Shown here: positions 63,401 to 64,000 of the stretch, in pieces
How the letters are laid out: each line of letters starts with the position of its first letter
How positions within the stretch are numbered: position 1 is the first letter of the stretch
The notes under the pieces: model-generated
What the model was told of the DNA's origin: nothing
What the model saw: only the letters and a program-made list of their open reading frames with translations
Database searches by the model: none
Origin: Amblyornis subalaris
Taxonomy: Eukaryota > Chordata > Aves > Passeriformes > Ptilonorhynchidae
NCBI GenBank assembly: GCA_018881555.1
Contig: JACAXG010000024.1
Span: 7,095,254-7,159,253 of the forward strand
Direction: 5' to 3'
Length of the DNA stretch: 64,000 nucleotides
Made by a program: the position numbers and the translations under genes

Positions 63401-64000
63401 TTTCATATGTAATTAAATGATGTATTACTTCTTAATTTTTTTGGTCTAAGATATATGATGAAACTTGAAAGTAGAAAAATCATCAAGCTATGTTCTGTTA
63501 CTGTAAAGCATTTTAAACAAAAATAAAGAAAAAATAGAAACTGAAGGGACAGAGTTCAAATTCTATGTCAGGTAAGTCCAAACTGATTTACATTTTGGAG
63601 GTGTTATGATTGATTTTTTCTTCTCCACTTTAGTTACCTCAGCTGCAGAGGTGAAGCAAACTTTTCTAAAAATCCAATCCTCTCTATTAGTAATATTTTC
63701 ACAGGCTCACCATTCCCTCCCTCCTTTTTCAGCATCATTTTCTCCACAGGGTGACAGGATTACAGCTGTCGTGCCCTTCCAAGTTGTGGTGCACACTCTG
63801 TCATCTATGTCATTGTAACTCTCTATCTTGCTGGCAGTAAAAGAGTGACACAAATTGTTTTCCTGCCAGATAAAAATTGTCTAGTAGATTTAGTGCTCAT
63901 AACCTAATGTGAGGAATAATATTATATGAACAACAGCAGTCAATCTGCTCATAATGGTATTGTGTCTCCTGGTATTGCTGGGGGATATAAAAAATTGGGT

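Larger units (their letters stand above)
57011..64000. other. Upstream flank of ETV6, no gene recognised
   Basis: To the right of the CpG island the composition returns to AT-rich. The two CR1 copies (57748-58330 and 58462-58850) are the only features I can name with confidence, with the pyrimidine tract at 63321 and the TTGAT repeat at 61469. No open frame exceeds about 115 codons and none shows a domain or a plausible exon boundary pair. It could contain distal ETV6 regulatory DNA or a non-coding transcript that cannot be seen from sequence alone. Confidence 0.7.

Noticed and set aside
1..64000. CRISPR array, tRNA, rRNA, snRNA, operon or prophage
   Set aside because: No direct repeat-spacer pattern, no recognisable structural RNA and no prokaryotic gene organisation. 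The window is vertebrate intron and flank.
57900..64000. Endogenous retrovirus or LTR in the upstream flank
   Set aside because: No paired LTRs, primer-binding site or retroviral reading frame was seen. The reverse-transcriptase piece at 58044-58289 is CR1 LINE.

Overview
This window is vertebrate nuclear DNA, most likely from a bird. It has one CpG island, very long introns, spliceosomal GT-AG splice sites, low repeat density, and CR1 LINE copies typical of sauropsid genomes. The repeat style favours a bird but does not strictly exclude a turtle or crocodilian. No bacterial or viral gene is present, and almost every open reading frame in the window is a chance reading of intronic or intergenic DNA.

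The one gene I can support is the 5' part of ETV6 (TEL), an ETS-family transcriptional repressor, on the minus strand. Coding exon 1 (56034-56066) gives the first 11 residues. Coding exon 2 (12532-12661) gives residues 12-54 plus one base. Both exon lengths (33 and 130 nt), their phases and nearly all residues match human ETV6 as I recall it. Intron 1 (12662-56033) is 43.4 kb. The left 12.5 kb is the start of intron 2. The exons for the SAM/PNT domain, the linker and the ETS domain lie beyond the left edge.

Exon 1 sits in a CpG island (about 55600-57010) that should be the ETV6 promoter. It contains GC boxes, an adjacent GAS-like/ISRE-like pair, a kappaB-like site and repeated CCCTTTAAG-type motifs. 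To the right (57010-64000) is upstream flanking DNA with two CR1 copies of different age in the same orientation and no recognisable gene.

The introns hold three more decayed CR1-like pieces, about ten MIR/L2-like relics, a small dispersed family carrying a CCCACTGA palindrome, a few short tandem repeats, and several TAAT-rich blocks that look like conserved regulatory candidates. I did not find a new biological system. The most interesting points are translational: an alternative start (Met43) in better context than Met1, and an overlapping upstream frame that would stay open across the exon 1-2 splice and stop on the Met48 codon.
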